A DNA stretch of 64,000 nt from Watersipora subatra (lineage: Eukaryota > Bryozoa > Gymnolaemata > Cheilostomatida > Watersiporidae): NCBI RefSeq assembly GCF_963576615.1, contig NC_088711.1, positions 868,001 to 932,000 on the forward strand, written 5' to 3'. Shown piece by piece: positions 1-12,519 of this stretch (position 1 is the first letter of the stretch; every line of letters starts with the position of its first letter). The notes beneath the pieces are model-generated. The model ran no database searches, was not told the DNA's origin, and saw only the letters and a program-made list of their open reading frames with translations. The position numbers were made by a program, and so were the translations under genes.

Positions 1-1268
1 CCTACTTGTACACCTACATGTAGTTATACACATTAAGACAATGTTAGTTTAAACGTGCTTATATGAGTTTTATAGCCTGCTTTGTGTACATGAAGGTTTC
101 TTGTTGGTCTGTGTATAGATACATAGAGTTATGTGTAACTGTGTATAGATATATAGAGCTATGTTTAACTGTCTATAGATGTATAAAGCTATGTTTAACT
201 GTTTATAGATAGAGATAGAGCTACGTTTTTGTCAGTATATCTAATGATATAGCACAAATATCTCAATACCTAACCCTTGAACAGCCAGAAGTTTTAGCAA
301 GGAGTACAGGTGGCTACAGGTGGCTACAGGTAGCTACAGGTGGCACTGGTAGAACTGTTTGCAGAGCTTGTAGAACTTATGGCTAACAATAAAGTAGCTA
401 AAAAGCAAAGTATTATCTGCGTATTTGGAAAAAATAAATCAGTTGTGGATACATATTGTTGAATTGTCAACTATTGGCAAATGGCGCGCAGAAAAAAGCT
501 TGTCTTACGAAAGAACTCTCTTGGGTAGAAGTTAGGAAATGAGAATCGCTGACCTGTGTTTGTGATGGCCTTTGACGAGAATTGTAATGTTCTCAATGTG
601 TCTACTATCGTCAGCATCGACCGATAGCTGTAGCTGTAGCTAAGATAAACTACTTCTTGAGGGTAACATCGGTAGCAACAAACTCGCTTTTCTTATTAGA
701 TTACTCAAATTCAGCGGAGTCTGTGTTTCCTGGCCTCCGTCATCAAAGACTTCTTAAACAAGCACTTTACAAAACTCAGAATAGCTCAGAAAGTTTTAGT
801 GGCTTGGGACAATTATAGGCTAGCACCCTGACAATCAGTGGTAGCCATAGGCACTGACTAACATGGCACCTTATACCTGGACTGAGCAGGTACCCTTGCA
901 TTTGCCAACTAGTTTGACTGGCCGTCGATATAACACATGGAAGAGATTGCTGCTCGCTTACAATTTGTCTAAGCCATAGCATGCCATTAGATATGTGTGT
1001 AAATTAGTGAGATCGAGGTCTTGCTGATAGCCATTTACGAGGTGACCTGGAAAAAACGTGAGGGTGGTGAAAGGACCGTGACTGTCTAGTTGTGTTGCTA
1101 TTCAAGGTCAAAGCTATCAGAGTGCAGAAGAGGGTCAGCGATGAGAAAATGAATGAGTGACTAGTAATTAGTACTGTTCTGTTGGTAATTTTTTACTTGC
1201 TGCTAATGCATCGCATGACTAGTAACTTGTAGCAATCACAGTGGCTGATGAGGCTCTCTCTTTTTCAG
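1..1268 (+). other. Intron upstream of the Kv1 3' exon
   Basis: No exon is recognisable here. The segment ends in a polypyrimidine tract and AG (1261-1268) that serves as the acceptor for the Kv1 exon, so it is probably the 3' part of a Kv1 intron. It contains two short tandem repeats: about 3.5 copies of a 30-bp unit at 109-225 and four copies of a 10-bp unit (ACAGGTGGCT and variants) at 306-346. The upstream N-terminal exon or exons of the channel must lie to the left of the window. Confidence 0.6.
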
Positions 1269-2763
1269 ATCATTTCCAAAGATTCCTGACGATGTCTGCA
1301 CAGAGACAGAACCAGGCACTGGTAATGTTTATGAGTGCCAAGAAAGAATGGTTATTAACGTTAGTGGAATGCGATACGAGACTCAACTTAAAACATTAGC
1401 TCAGTTTCCAGACTCTCTTCTTGGAAACGCGAACAAGCGTAACCGGTACTATGATCCACTCAGAAATGAGTACTTCTTCGACAGAAATAGACCGAGCTTT
1501 GATGCAATTTTATATTATTATCAGAGCGGGGGCCGCTTACGGCGGCCTGTAAATGTGCCACTTGACGTTTTTTCTGAAGAGATCAAATTTTATGACCTTG
1601 GGCAGGATACAATTGAAAAGTTTCGAGAGGATGAAGGGTTTATCAAAGAAGAAGAACAGGAACTTCCCTCCAATGACTTTCAGAAGCAGGTATGGCTGCT
1701 GTTCGAATACCCTGAGTCATCTATGCCGGCCAAGGTAATCGCCATCCTCTCTGTAGTCATTATTCTCTTATCTATCGTCACATTCTGCCTAGAAACGCTG
1801 CCGCAGTTTAAGCACTACAGAGTAGACAATGTGACTAGAGACAAGGGTAACACTTCCGTCTACAGAGAACTGATCACAGAAGATGATGTACCCAAGTTCT
1901 CCGAGCCCTTCTTTATAATTGAAACCGCTTGCATTATATGGTTCACCTCCGAGTTGTTGGTACGATTCGCAGCAAGCCCTGATAAACTCGCATTCTTTAA
2001 AAACGTTATGAACCTCATAGACATCATGGCCATCGTGCCCTACTTCATTACCCTTGGCACAGTCATCGCTGATGATCAAAAGTCAACTCAAGTAGCTGTA
2101 GTTGACAATGGGGATGGAGGGAACCAGGCCATGTCTCTGGCAATTCTCCGAGTCATCCGTCTAGTCCGCGTCTTTAGGATATTCAAGTTGTCGAGACATT
2201 CTAAGGGTCTGCAAATTCTTGGTCAAACACTCAAAGCCAGTCTCCGAGAGCTCGCGCTGCTCATCTTCTTCCTCATCATCGGAGTTGTCTTGTTTTCGAG
2301 CGCTGTCTACTTCGCGGAAGCTGACAATGATGATACCTTCTTCAAAAGCATTCCTGATGCATTCTGGTGGGCAGTTGTGACAATGACTACTGTCGGTTAT
2401 GGAGACATGCGTCCAACAACTCCTTGGGGTAAACTAGTTGGCTCACTCTGCGCCATAACTGGCGTTCTCATGATCGCTCTTCCTGTGCCCGTAATAGTGT
2501 CCAACTTTAATTACTTTTACCACAGAGAAACAGAAAATGATGACAAGTCTCCAAACCAGCACATCGAAACTTGTCCATCAGTGCGCGGCAGCCACCGAAC
2601 TCGTTCTACACTTTCCATAACTTCCGATTTTGATGAGCTCGACTGCGAAAGAGAACCCCTTAATCCCCCAACTTTTATTAACCCCTCAGAAAGAAACAAC
2701 ACTCCTATGCACAACCACATTAAAATAAACTCTTCTACCACTAGCCTAGAGACAGATGTATAG
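1269..2763 (+). CDS. Shaker-type (Kv1) voltage-gated potassium channel alpha subunit, 3' exon
   Basis: One exon encodes the whole channel core. The frame is open from the acceptor at 1268 (one base, then 26 codons before the first Met at 1348) to TAG at 2761-2763. Numbered from Met1348: T1 tetramerisation domain about 1-95 ([12 protein letters not shown]); S1 about 130-150; S2 188-208; S3 219-240; S4 268-283 with arginines or lysine every third position ([13 protein letters not shown]); S5 302-323; pore helix and selectivity filter TVGYGD 348-353; S6 361-385 with the PVP gating bend 379-381. The C-terminus ends ETDV, a class I PDZ ligand. NVT (161) and NTS (168) in the S1-S2 loop are possible glycosylation sites. 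Four such subunits form a plasma-membrane K+ channel that repolarises excitable cells. The fifth exon base pattern (phase 2 entry) means the 5' end is spliced. A T1-S6 core on one exon is common in Shaker genes. Kv1 assignment is strong; orthology to a named paralogue is not tested. Confidence 0.94.
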
Positions 2764-3157
2764 CGACTCCACCAAAAACCTATTTTTATTTTCCTACGTA
2801 TGTACGTGTTTCTCTCTCAGTTGTCTAAGTCATGTTGACTTCTCTTACTGCCGCTATAACTATTTGAAATGTGTAAGAGATACACAGCAGCTATTTCTAA
2901 TTACGGAACAACGGAACAGCGGAGCAGCGGCTCTGAGTGGCAAGTCTGTTTGTGGGAGAGTATGAGAAGATAATTGGAAAGTTATTATGCAATTATGAAG
3001 AACAGCCTTTTTAGCCCTGCCTATGGATTTGTTTGGATGCAAGTTTGCATGATCAGCTCTCATCTGGTCCATAACTGCTGGTCTCAAGGTAGGCACATCA
3101 TATATTTTCTTCTTCATTTTGTTTTATTCTACGGTCTTATCTGAGTAGTCAATCAAA

Positions 3158-3210
3158 AATAAATTTATTTAAAAATACCAACTCATTCTGGGAATCTGGT
3201 ACCTAATAAA
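3158..3210 (+). terminator. Poly(A) signals of the Kv1 gene
   Basis: AATAAA occurs at 3158-3163 and again at 3205-3210, about 400-450 bp after the Kv1 stop codon. These are the first good hexamers downstream, so the Kv1 3' UTR probably ends near 3180-3230. Confidence 0.45.
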
Positions 3211-3438
3211 GTTCTATTTCCCAAAGGAGCGGAGATTATCAGAGGGATGTGTTTCCTGGCTATAAATAGCACATACAGGCCATTTCCCTAAAGTAGTTAG
3301 GGCCTTAGTTAGCCATACAATTTACACTCTCTTCCTTAACGCTGACTCGCTGTTCGACTCCCCTCTAATGAGTGTTTGCTCCATAGTTGAAACCTTTAGT
3401 CATTTCCTAGACAAACTCCAACCAAAATAATTATTTCA

Positions 3439-3505
3439 CTAGACTGGTCCACCATGCATAAAGGACTAGACTGGTCCACCATGCACTGAGGACTATACTG
3501 GTCCA
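3439..3505. repeat. 27-bp tandem repeat, about 2.5 copies
   Basis: The core CTAGACTGGTCCACCATGCA repeats with a 27-bp period, the last copy degenerate. It lies in the Kv1/NDUFA13 intergenic region, where no gene is visible from 3230 to 4720. Confidence 0.8.
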
Positions 3506-4719
3506 CTAACTGTATCTAAATGTTTGCTAGTAGGAAGAGAATGCTTGATACAGTCCTGCTGATAGAGCGTATGGAGCATTCCGGACTTGTATCTATTTAC
3601 GCGTCTGCATGATTCTCGTCAGCCTTAACACACGCATGCATTAGGTTTGCTCCGTCAATCATTAAGTATTTACATTTGTTATCGGATATGCCTAACCATT
3701 TCGTGGGAGGTAGTTAATCTCTCTTAACCTGCTCGGTAAACAGAGAGTCGAGGGTGTATCTGCAGATCTCTTATACTCCAGGCGTTCCTTGTTCATTTCA
3801 ATTCAGCCATAATATGCTACATTCCTTTTTATCCTGTATCAAATACCGTCAGATTAGCGTTCTATTCTGACTCGGTTGTTATAAAGAAGGGAATTTGGAG
3901 TATCTAAAAACTGGCAGCAAAATTAGCAAGATCGGAATTGTTTCCCTCACTGGAAAATGTTCTCATCTTAAAAAAGCAAATGTAGCATTTTAGTACACTA
4001 GCACTACAAAAGCTGCAAAACTTGACAAATAAACACTTATATAGCTATTTATATTCTTATTATATTATTAATTATTTTCAACGAGTTCATCACAAATTTT
4101 TTATTTCATTACATTGATTTTGTTGACAATTTTACCATATACTTTGACCATTAAAATAATGTTTTGACATTCACCGGCTCCTGCTTTATAAAAATATTTG
4201 TTGAGTTTGTCTAGTAGCAGTGTCAGTTTCTGCATGTCAAGGAAAACCAGAGTTGTCTTGCACCAGCTTCTGTTGAAAGACTGTTTCAAGCTGTTTTACA
4301 TCCTCTCCTGATGACTCATACTTTTGTTTTGTGCGAAACTAACCTGTACAACTTTTGTGATGAGTGAAAACTGCTAACTCCCAGTTCTTTATCATCAAAC
4401 TTCTACCTAGGCTGTGCTTAGCTCTCAGTTCTAAATGTTAGCTCAGAGTCTAATCTGGCTAGTTCTCAGTCTAATATCGCTATGCTAAAATCTATATCTA
4501 TGCTTTCTACCCTAATGTCACTACTTCAGGGTCTAATACCAACATATTACACTAGATACTGTGATACACATTAGCAAGGTTTGGTGACCACTTAGTGTGC
4601 ATCTGTAGGAAATGTTAGAATTTAATTCTTATAGATATACAATGAACTTTCATTTATTAACAAATAAAACAAATCTTTATAATATTTGTCATACTGTGAT
4701 TTATGGTAGCTTTATATTC

Positions 4720-4812
4720 ATTCTTTACTATCAGACCAACCCTTTAATTCTTTACTACCAGACCAACCCTTTCATTCTTTACTACCAGACCAACCATTTC
4801 ATTATTTACTGC
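4720..4812. repeat. 27-bp tandem repeat, about 3.5 copies
   Basis: The core TTCTTTACTACCAGACCAAC recurs every 27 bp in AT-rich intergenic DNA. Confidence 0.8.
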
Positions 4813-5072
4813 TAGCCCAATCATAGTTACAAGAGAAGCAATCAGGTAAAATAAATTATCTTCATTTATTTTCTGTCCGTCTGTTGTGCTACCAAAGATC
4901 TTGCTTAAGCAGGGGCAGCTAACTCTCCACCCTAAAAGGTTTCATTGACCAATTTCTTACATAACTTTCTTAACTTTGTTTTAAAAACATATGAAATGAG
5001 CTGCTACCTGACTACTGAAGTCTGAAACAATTTAATTTTTGTAAAACACTTTTATTCAAAGCTTGCTGAACA

Positions 5073-5470
5073 TTGTGTATGTCGCTGAATGTTGTGTATG
5101 TCGCTGAATGTTGTGTATGTCGCTGAATGTTGTGTATGTCGCTGAATGTAGTGTATGTCGCTGAATGTAGTGTATGTCGCTGAATGTTGTGTATGTCGCT
5201 GAATGTTGTGTATGTCGCTGAATACTCTGCATGTCGCTGAATGTAGTTTATGTCGCTGAATGTAGTGTATGTCGCTGAATGTAGTGTATGTCGCTGAATG
5301 TAGTGTATGTCGCTGAATGTTGCGTATGTCGCTGAATGTTGCGTATTTCGCTGAATGTAGTGTATGTCGCTGAATGTAGTGTATGTCGCTGAATGTTGTG
5401 TATGTCGCTGAATGTTGTGTATGTCGCTGAATACTCTGCATGTCGCTGAATGTAATGTATGTCGCTGAAT
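5073..5470. repeat. 19-bp minisatellite, about 21 copies, with 209-bp higher-order copy
   Basis: The unit is GTATGTCGCTGAATGTTGT with point variants. A marked variant (AATACTCTGCATG) occurs at 5221 and 5430, 209 bp or exactly 11 units apart, so part of the array was duplicated as a block. Because 19 is not a multiple of 3 and the unit lacks stops on the minus strand, two overlapping minus-strand open frames of about 155 codons appear; they are not genes. Confidence 0.95.
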
Positions 5471-5910
5471 ATCTAGCAAAATGTTGTGCAAGATTTACCA
5501 AGATGAATAATACCAAAGCAAGTTTGATTTGTGTAGGTAGAATCTAATCTCACTGACTTACTCATAAAATAAACAAACATTCATTTTTACAACAGACTTA
5601 CACAGGCTCACCTAAGGGTATGTCATGCCCAATATTCGCACCAAAAGTTACAACTTTGGATCAATGTAAAAATGAAACTTAAGATTGTGAAATCATGCAC
5701 ATCGTGTACAAAACTGCTGGTAAACTGAGAAATCTATTCACCAAGTCCACTTTCCGTGTCTTGTTAACTTTGTTTTTATCAGTAGGCTGATAGTAATCCT
5801 AAACAAAATTAATAGATCTTATGACTTAGTTCCAGATAATAAAGTGGGAGTTGCGCTTCTAATAACACCATGAAGAAGATAACTCCTAAATTTATACTTA
5901 ATGTTTTCAC

Positions 5911-6381
5911 TCAATTTTTTAGCCCCTGGTGACTATTGTCGGTGTAACGAGGTCTCCTACTTCTAAAGCATTTTAATTCTTTGCTTGATATAGAGCTAAT
6001 TATGGAGACGCACCCATAGATCAGTTCAAGAGGATATAAGATTAGCCAGGTCATCAGCTGATGGCATATCACGAATACAGTGAATGCTGAACGTGACCTA
6101 CAGTGATAAGATGGATGCACAACACAAACTGGTATTCCCAACTCCTACAGACCTCAAAGTTGAACAATGTTTCAGGAGCAGCAAACTCACCTCCAGCCAA
6201 TCCTAGGCAGCAAAGAATCTGTCATAGACTTTTCTGCTAAGTATCTACGAGAATTACCAAATGCCACCCTTAGTGAGACAGGTGACCGTCGCTGAACCAA
6301 AGCAGAGCCAATGCTTAGATCAGAGGATGAAGGCGGGTGTAGCACTTGTCCAACCCCAAACTTGCACTTCTGTCGATGCAT
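5911..6381 (-). CDS. Weak candidate two-exon gene of unknown function
   Basis: On the minus strand an open frame starts at ATG 6381 with an in-frame stop just upstream, and reaches a consensus donor (GGAG|gtgagt) at about 6190. A second open frame at about 6096-5911 follows an acceptor (tatcactgtag) in compatible phase and ends in TGA. The first part (MHRQKCKFGVGQVLHPPSSS...) is Ser/Arg-rich. The second is hydrophobic and looks less protein-like. I do not recognise either. Compatible phase occurs one time in three by chance, so this may be non-coding or part of an old repeat. Confidence 0.18.
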
Positions 6382-6402
6382 GTTTGAATTTTAGGAATAT
6401 CC

Positions 6403-6484
6403 GCTATATTGATGACCTATAAACTATATTGATGACCTATAAACTATATTGATGACCTATAAACTATATTGATGACCTATTAAC
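6403..6484. repeat. 20-bp tandem repeat, 4 copies
   Basis: CTATATTGATGACCTATAAA is repeated four times almost perfectly, downstream of the NDUFA13 poly(A) region. Confidence 0.92.
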
Positions 6485-6525
6485 TACTGCAAACTATATG
6501 TAAATTAGGAGCTCACACTTTCACA

Positions 6526-6531
6526 TTTATT
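6526..6531 (-). terminator. Possible poly(A) signal of NDUFA13
   Basis: AATAAA on the minus strand, about 415 bp after the NDUFA13 stop codon. It is the nearest canonical hexamer I found. Confidence 0.3.
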
Positions 6532-6945
6532 TTAATACTGACATTGTGACATGACACATCGAATTAATCTCTTACCCTCATACTCTACCATTAATTGTCC
6601 ATTTTTGTCAATCTCCTCATTTGACACTTATTGTTTTGTTTAAATAGAAAACCGTTGATCTGCATTCGTGAGATCTTATGTATGAAAAGATTCGTCTAGT
6701 AAGAGAAAATAATCAGAAGACAGCCATTGCGCATACAACCCGCATACAACCGATCACTTCAATGTATTACAATACAAACTAACAAGCTTGACAACACAAA
6801 ACTAGTATGAAACCCAAACATGGATCCTATTGGTTCCAGCCAGTTCCTCTTGTGAGGCTCTCGGCTACATCAATCATTTGTATAAGATAGACAAACAAAC
6901 GTTAGTGCTCAATGCAACAACAGCTTGTGAGAGGCTTGTGAGAGG

Positions 6946-9900
6946 CTAGTGCCAGTGACGCTCCATCACCTCCTTATGGTAGCCCTTTTCGTATTGCGAG
7001 TGAGCATAGTACTCCTCTATGGAAAGGTCATCCCAGACACCCTTACGGTAGTAGATAGGCGTGCCATAGAAGGTGCCTGGTACCCAACCTGGCACATCCT
7101 TCATTATCTCTTTCTCTGCCTCACGGTTTCTGACAAGCTGCTTGAGGTAACTGAAAGGAGAAGCGAGAAACAGCCATGTTAGGAGTTTAATTGAGGCAGA
7201 AGTTTACCTCATATGTTATATTTATGCCTGTAAGTATAGGGGAGTTCAAAGAGATTATCGACACGATTAGAAAAATAAGGTCTCTAAGCGACCTAGCCTG
7301 TGTTCTTAAGTGGAAACTGAAATTTGGGGCAAACAGATATGAGTAGACAACTTCGACTTCTACTAAACACATTAAATGTCTATTAAATTAATTAAATTCT
7401 ATTAAATGTAGCGCATGTTGCTTACTGGCAACTTTAGCTCTGCATAGAATAATCTAAATTGAGAAATACAAGGCCAGCTGAAAGCTTGACTGGCTTGTTC
7501 CTGCATGATGGGCATCACAGGATCTTTTAGCAACAATATCTACAGCGAAGATATCATCATGTAAAGTGGTCATGAGAATCAGGTTAGTTTTCATTCTTTT
7601 TCACAGGTAGACATTGTGATTAGTTTAGGAAAAACAGATATACATGTATCTATATATATAATATTTGATAGAATCATTGCGGTAATCTGATCTTACAACG
7701 GATCGACGCTCCTAACTCTTCTTCTATTGCACATAAAACGCTAGTTTTGGCTGCAAACTGTAGCAAACATATCAATGAGTGCAATGAGCTTTTATGCAAC
7801 ATTGCTAAATATGGATATAAAATAAAAAAACCTCTTCAATTTAAAATGAAACAAACATCAAAAGCTCCAGCAGATTGCAAAGCAAGACACAGGCTATAAT
7901 ATCATTGCGGGTTAATTGCAAGCAACAGATATCAACTGGTAGAGATATTTCTCAACTTCTCAATGCATACTTATTAAGAGATCCTTGTCAAGTTGGAGGT
8001 AAGTTAGCAGATTGATTGCATCCAAAAGGGTTAATATTGTTCCATCGGAAAACGAAGGTCAAATATAGGCGACATTCGCCATGCCCGTAAAAGGGCTAAA
8101 TTTATCTTCCCACAATTCTGAAGAGCCGTTTAAAAAATATAACGCCAGCCTCTATTTGACCGCCACCTCTATTCTGCCCAGTGCGCACTATAGAAAAAGG
8201 GTTGAAAAGTAGAGCGCCATGGCGTTCAATTATAGGTTTTATGGTATATATGTATGTGCATGCGTGAGGAAATGTATTTGAATGTATAACATATGGAATG
8301 CGTATGAACATTTGTATAAGAAATAATAATTGTGACAAAGAAAAACTTAATTGTTTCCTGTACAAAGTTGTTTCACTGCCATTCTAAACTATACACTTGG
8401 TGGCTATGCCAAATGTAGGTATGTATAGGTTAATGGACCATTGTTTCAGTACGGGCAGTTGGTATGCTAGGAGCGGTTAACTCTTAGCATACCAACTGAC
8501 AGAAAGTTACCTCTGTCATTCAGGCAGCTTTGCAGATGATTATCTTGTATGCAAAAAGGTAGTGTCAACTTTCAGTGTTGTAAGGTTGCGACTGTACTAT
8601 AATCTTCCAATTATTTTAATGGCCAAGTTTTAGTGTTGTAAGGTTGTGACTGTACTATAATCTTCCAATTATTATAATGGCCACGTTTTAGTGTTGTAAG
8701 GTTGTGACTGCACAATAATCTTCCAATTATTCTAATGGCCAAGTTTTAGTGTTGTAAGGTTGCGACTGTACTATAATCTTTCAATTAATATCATTTGCTA
8801 TTATTTTGTGGAATGCTAAACGTTTTAGGAGTAATAATTATCTTTGTTTTATTGTGACAAAAATATTCCTGCTGGTTTCCAATCTACTCGTGAACTTTGT
8901 TGTATACAAACTAAAGAAAAAACTACCTAAAGAAATGATACCTCCTACAAAACAGGCAGCAGACTAAGAAGTTCTGCTGCCTGTTAAGAAAATTGAGAAG
9001 TCTATAGAAATGAAAACAGGGGAATCTAAGAAACCGAGAACAGATGTTCATGAGACTGAAACGTGCAGCATATAAAGCCTAGAAATATAAATGTGCATAT
9101 AAGACTGATATGGGGGGGGGGGGGAAGGTAGACCTGAAAACTGGCAACCTGTAGAATCGAAATGATAACATCTGTAAGGAGTTCTTATGAAAGTGGCTAT
9201 AACGCTAATACTAAGATACTGATGCAGCCAGGCAACCCGTTCAATGGTTATAAAATTCATTTGAGGACACTTACTGACGATTTCTCTCCGCCAGAAGAAT
9301 TGGTTCCATGGCTATGTGAGCTTCTCTATTCTCTAATTCTGGCTCACTACAAGCAAACATAGCTCTAGCAAACATAGCTCTAGCAAAAAAGGAAAAGGTA
9401 CAAATCGGAAAAATAGAACATTTTGGCCTGCATTTAAATGTTCAAAGTTCTATTTTTTCAGTGCTCGTTTTAAAATATATATTTTATATATATTATATAT
9501 AAAATATATATAATATATATATTTTATATATAAAATATATATAATATATATATTTCAAAACTGTATATGTGCAGCTCTAGTAGATATATATGTGCAGTTC
9601 TACTAGATATATATATGTACAGCTCTAGTATATATATATATGTGCAGCCCTAGTAGATATATACGTGCAGCTCTATTAGATATATATGGGCAGCTCTAGT
9701 AAATATACATGCGCAACTCTAGTAGAAACTTCTTTGATTCAAAGAAATACCGAGACTAGTGATTGGCTTCACTAGCAAACACCTCAACTCAGTTTTAGAC
9801 TTTGATAGCCCAGATCATAAGAGTAATCTTACATAGTTGGTCATTTTACTATTCCTGCGACGTTTACCTGCCTTCAAATAAACATACACATATACATCAT

Positions 9901-12154
9901 GCTGACATTGATTGTCTGTAATAAAGGCCGGCAAGACTACAGAGGTATTCCATCAGTATTAATCATTCAATAAATTGGCAAATGCTTCAAATAATTGATG
10001 ACAACGATAAAAAATGAATACCTTCATATAACATCAAACAAGAGATTATGAAACAAAAACAACTAGAAGAGGCAACACTATCAGTCTACTGACAGGCCTT
10101 TTTGAAAATTTCCTCATTGGTTATTGACAAAACCTTTCGATTTAGCGAAAACAGCTTGAACTTTTCACAATATTTATTTTTATGTTAAACATTCCTCACA
10201 CTTTCATGTAAAATTTAAAGGTTGACTTGCAAAAAAATTCACATTATAGTTAGTATTTCAGCAGTATTTCTTTGGGAACCAGATGAAAAACAACTGTCCA
10301 ACATATTAAACAAACTTACCAGACAAGAGGCTGCCTTCAAATAATTTTGGCACAAACAAGACGGGTGGTGAAACAGAGTGTCATTGAGCGCTTTTAGTCT
10401 GGGGATAATCTGATAAGAACAGCAAGCTGATGGCAAACACCTTAAAGGTTGACTTGCAATAAAATTCACATTACAGTTATTTGGTATCAAAAGATTCACC
10501 ATGTCTTACTCTGTTGTGTTGTAGGGGCCACATATGTGGAAATGTGATTACAAGCTCTTAAAAGCTCAAAAACGAAAAGTCATTACGGTTTGGTTATGGT
10601 CTTGTCACATGATGTTCTCACGTGAATTGAAAAGCCAATAAAAAGCTCGATATATAACTTATCGTAGCACTAGTCTATGACAAACACTTCAGTTTTTACC
10701 GAAGACTCCGTATCAAATATAGATGCTCGCTACTTAACAGTTTTGGCTTGATCTAATCATCAAGTCGTAATCTGATCATGTGACCCAATACTTCGCAAAT
10801 AATTTTTGCAACATTTTTCGATTATCACACGTGACCAACAGGCTTGTCATGATTATCAGACAATGTTAATTCATGAAAATGTCAGTGACAATGACAATCC
10901 TTCGAGGTAAGGTTAAAAAATTAAATGAATTTTTACGGTAAGTTATAAGATATCACTGCTAAAAGTGACAGCATTACAATGACGATAAAATAGACGGGTA
11001 AGAACAATAGACATGGTTTTATCGAATGCGTGAAGTTTATTTGTGAAAATATTTCGACGAATAAGGTTGCATGAAAGTGTAAACAGAAACCATCTCCCAC
11101 AACTACGTCACATTTGAGCCGTTTTGGAAAGAGAATCCAAACTACGGCGATCTTTGTGGCTGCGATTAATTGTTCGTTTTTAGCTTTTAAGAGCTTGTAA
11201 TCACATTCCAACATATTTTGCACCTACAACACAACAGAGTAAGACATGGTGAACCTTTTCATACCAAATAACTGTAATGTGAATTTTGTTGCAAGTCAAC
11301 CTTTAAATTAATTGAAAACTTTTTAAAAATTGATGTCAATAATAAATGTATTAGATTGATCTATCTCAACTTTGCTAGAGCAGTCAACTCACATAACATT
11401 CTTTTTAAATCCCCATCTATGTATTGCAAGCGCTGCCGTAGTCCAAGCAGCGAAGCCAAGAAAAAGAAATTTACCTACAAAAACAACGGATAATTCAGCA
11501 AAGTAAACAACCTGCAACTGGTAAGATAGCTGGGCTAAATCTATAGCGAGCAAGATATTTGCATCAAAAACATAAGCTTGATCTGATCCGAGACCTGATC
11601 CAAATCTAACGACTCAAACTTTCATCCACTAATTGTTCATTAAAATGTAACGCTGAAAGATAAGAGCATGTTACACATTCGCTTTTACTGATGATGCTGG
11701 TAAGGGAAATTGTTGGATCTAAATTGCATCAGCAAAGACGCACCTATTGATCATTTTACTACAAACATTATGTTAGTGCGAGAACAACATCGACTCAAGC
11801 ATAACAACTGATATTGTTGACTAAACATGTACAAAGTGCAGTAAAGGGAATGGCCAGTTAACTTAATATAATAAAACGAACTTGTTGCGCAACGAAGCGG
11901 CACAACACGGGCAAAACCACAAGAAAGCAAATATTTACACTCATATCAATGAAAACTATTCCCTGTAAATAAAATTAATATCTGAAATCTGTCTCAAAGT
12001 CAAAAGAATTACATTTCTCCAGTATATATAACGTATTCATAAATATAAAGAGCAAAGCAACGTTACCACTAATGAGTCGCGGTTTAACTCTTCGCACAAA
12101 ATCGTATGGATGGTAGCCCCCTGAGGGTGGCATGTCTTGCTTATAGGTGGCCAT
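6946..12154 (-). CDS. NDUFA13: NADH dehydrogenase 1 alpha subcomplex subunit 13 (GRIM-19), complete
   Basis: Four minus-strand exons join in phase: 12154-12067 (29 codons plus one base), 11474-11393, 9346-9275 and 7150-6946, ending in TAG at 6948-6946. All junctions are GT-AG (donors gtaacg, gtgagt, gtaagt). The predicted protein is 148 aa; human NDUFA13 is 144. Exon 1 reads MATYKQDMPPSGGYHPYDF, matching the family start with its QDMPPxGGY motif. Exon 2 supplies the single membrane segment (about residues 30-51, KFLFLGFAAWTTAALAIHRW). Exon 3 has the conserved EAHIAMEPILLAERNR block, and exon 4 has YLKQLVRNREAEKEIMKDVPGW. The product is an accessory subunit of respiratory complex I in the inner mitochondrial membrane, also tied to apoptosis signalling in vertebrates. 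Intron 2 hosts a TTAA foldback element and AT-rich palindromes, and intron 3 holds a 58-bp repeat. Identification rests on several motifs along the whole length. Confidence 0.94.
8574..8795. repeat. 58-bp tandem repeat, 4 copies
   Basis: Copies begin at 8574, 8632, 8690 and 8748 with AGTGTTGTAAGGTTG; the spacing is exactly 58 bp. It sits inside NDUFA13 intron 3. Confidence 0.95.
9476..9725. repeat. AT-rich palindromic tract followed by a TATATGTGCAGCTCTAGTAG repeat
   Basis: 9476-9554 is almost pure TATA/AAAATATA sequence with several internal palindromes. It is followed at 9562-9725 by about six degenerate copies of a roughly 25-bp unit ending CTCTAGTAGATATATA. The tract is in NDUFA13 intron 2 and could extrude as a cruciform. 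Confidence 0.85.
10216..10442 (-). repeat. Repeat flank shared with 33251-33445, bounded by a foldback terminus
   Basis: On the minus strand this segment reads almost base-for-base like plus-strand 33251-33445, directly beside a foldback element in both places. At its outer end (10216-10260) lies one more partial copy of the foldback terminus. A frame of about 60 codons is preserved in both copies, but it also runs through the foldback terminus and shows no recognisable domain. Confidence 0.75.
10446..11302 (-). mobile_element. TTAA foldback element, copy A (857 bp)
   Basis: Long inverted repeats begin AGGTTGACTTGCAA and end with the reverse complement, and TTAA flanks both sides (10442-10445 and 11303-11306). 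The inner part is AT-rich with no transposase. Four other copies lie in this window. TTAA targets and short size suggest a piggyBac-type or other TTAA-specific non-autonomous family; the family name is an inference. It is inserted in NDUFA13 intron 2. Confidence 0.88.
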
Positions 12155-12488
12155 TGCGCCTTATGAATGCGCAAGACCACCGCAGTGTAGTTCAAAAATC
12201 AGTGAATTTTACAACATATACACCTTTGTATACATATACACCGTCTTCAAGTCGGTTAAACCTCGTGTTTGGCGTAACTACTCGGTGAAATTACTGATCG
12301 TCAAATAACAAAGCGTCAGATGGATAATCTTATATGTACCACCAGGCGAACAACAAAAGTCGGTATGTATTTGGTAAAGGCGATTAATTATGTAAGTTAT
12401 TCGACACGCAAATTAACCTACGAAAAGTTCACAGCGGGCCGGCTAATAGCCTTGACCACAGTAGCAATCCTGTCTATTACCTATGTCC

Positions 12489-12519
12489 AGAGCCATCGAG
12501 TGTTACACTCGATGGCTCT
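12489..12519. repeat. 31-bp perfect palindrome upstream of NDUFA13
   Basis: AGAGCCATCGAGTGT is followed by one T and then its exact reverse complement. It lies 335 bp upstream of the NDUFA13 start codon. Confidence 0.9.

Noticed and set aside
776..982. 68-codon minus-strand open frame left of the Kv1 exon
   Set aside because: No splice context, domain or repeat relation; consistent with chance in intron sequence.
5012..5516. SDIHYIQRHT-type repeat proteins
   Set aside because: The 19-bp array is open in two minus frames at once; no start context or domain.
7430..7540. Minus-strand frame with MPIMQEQA as an NDUFA13 exon
   Set aside because: It resembled the LPLLQAE region, but no donor fits the required phase; the exon at 9346-9275 matches fully and joins in phase on both sides.
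10239..10502. Apparent conserved protein pair with 33191-33460 ([12 protein letters not shown])
   Set aside because: The frame starts inside the foldback terminus and continues into its duplicated flank, so identity reflects duplicated DNA; no domain seen.
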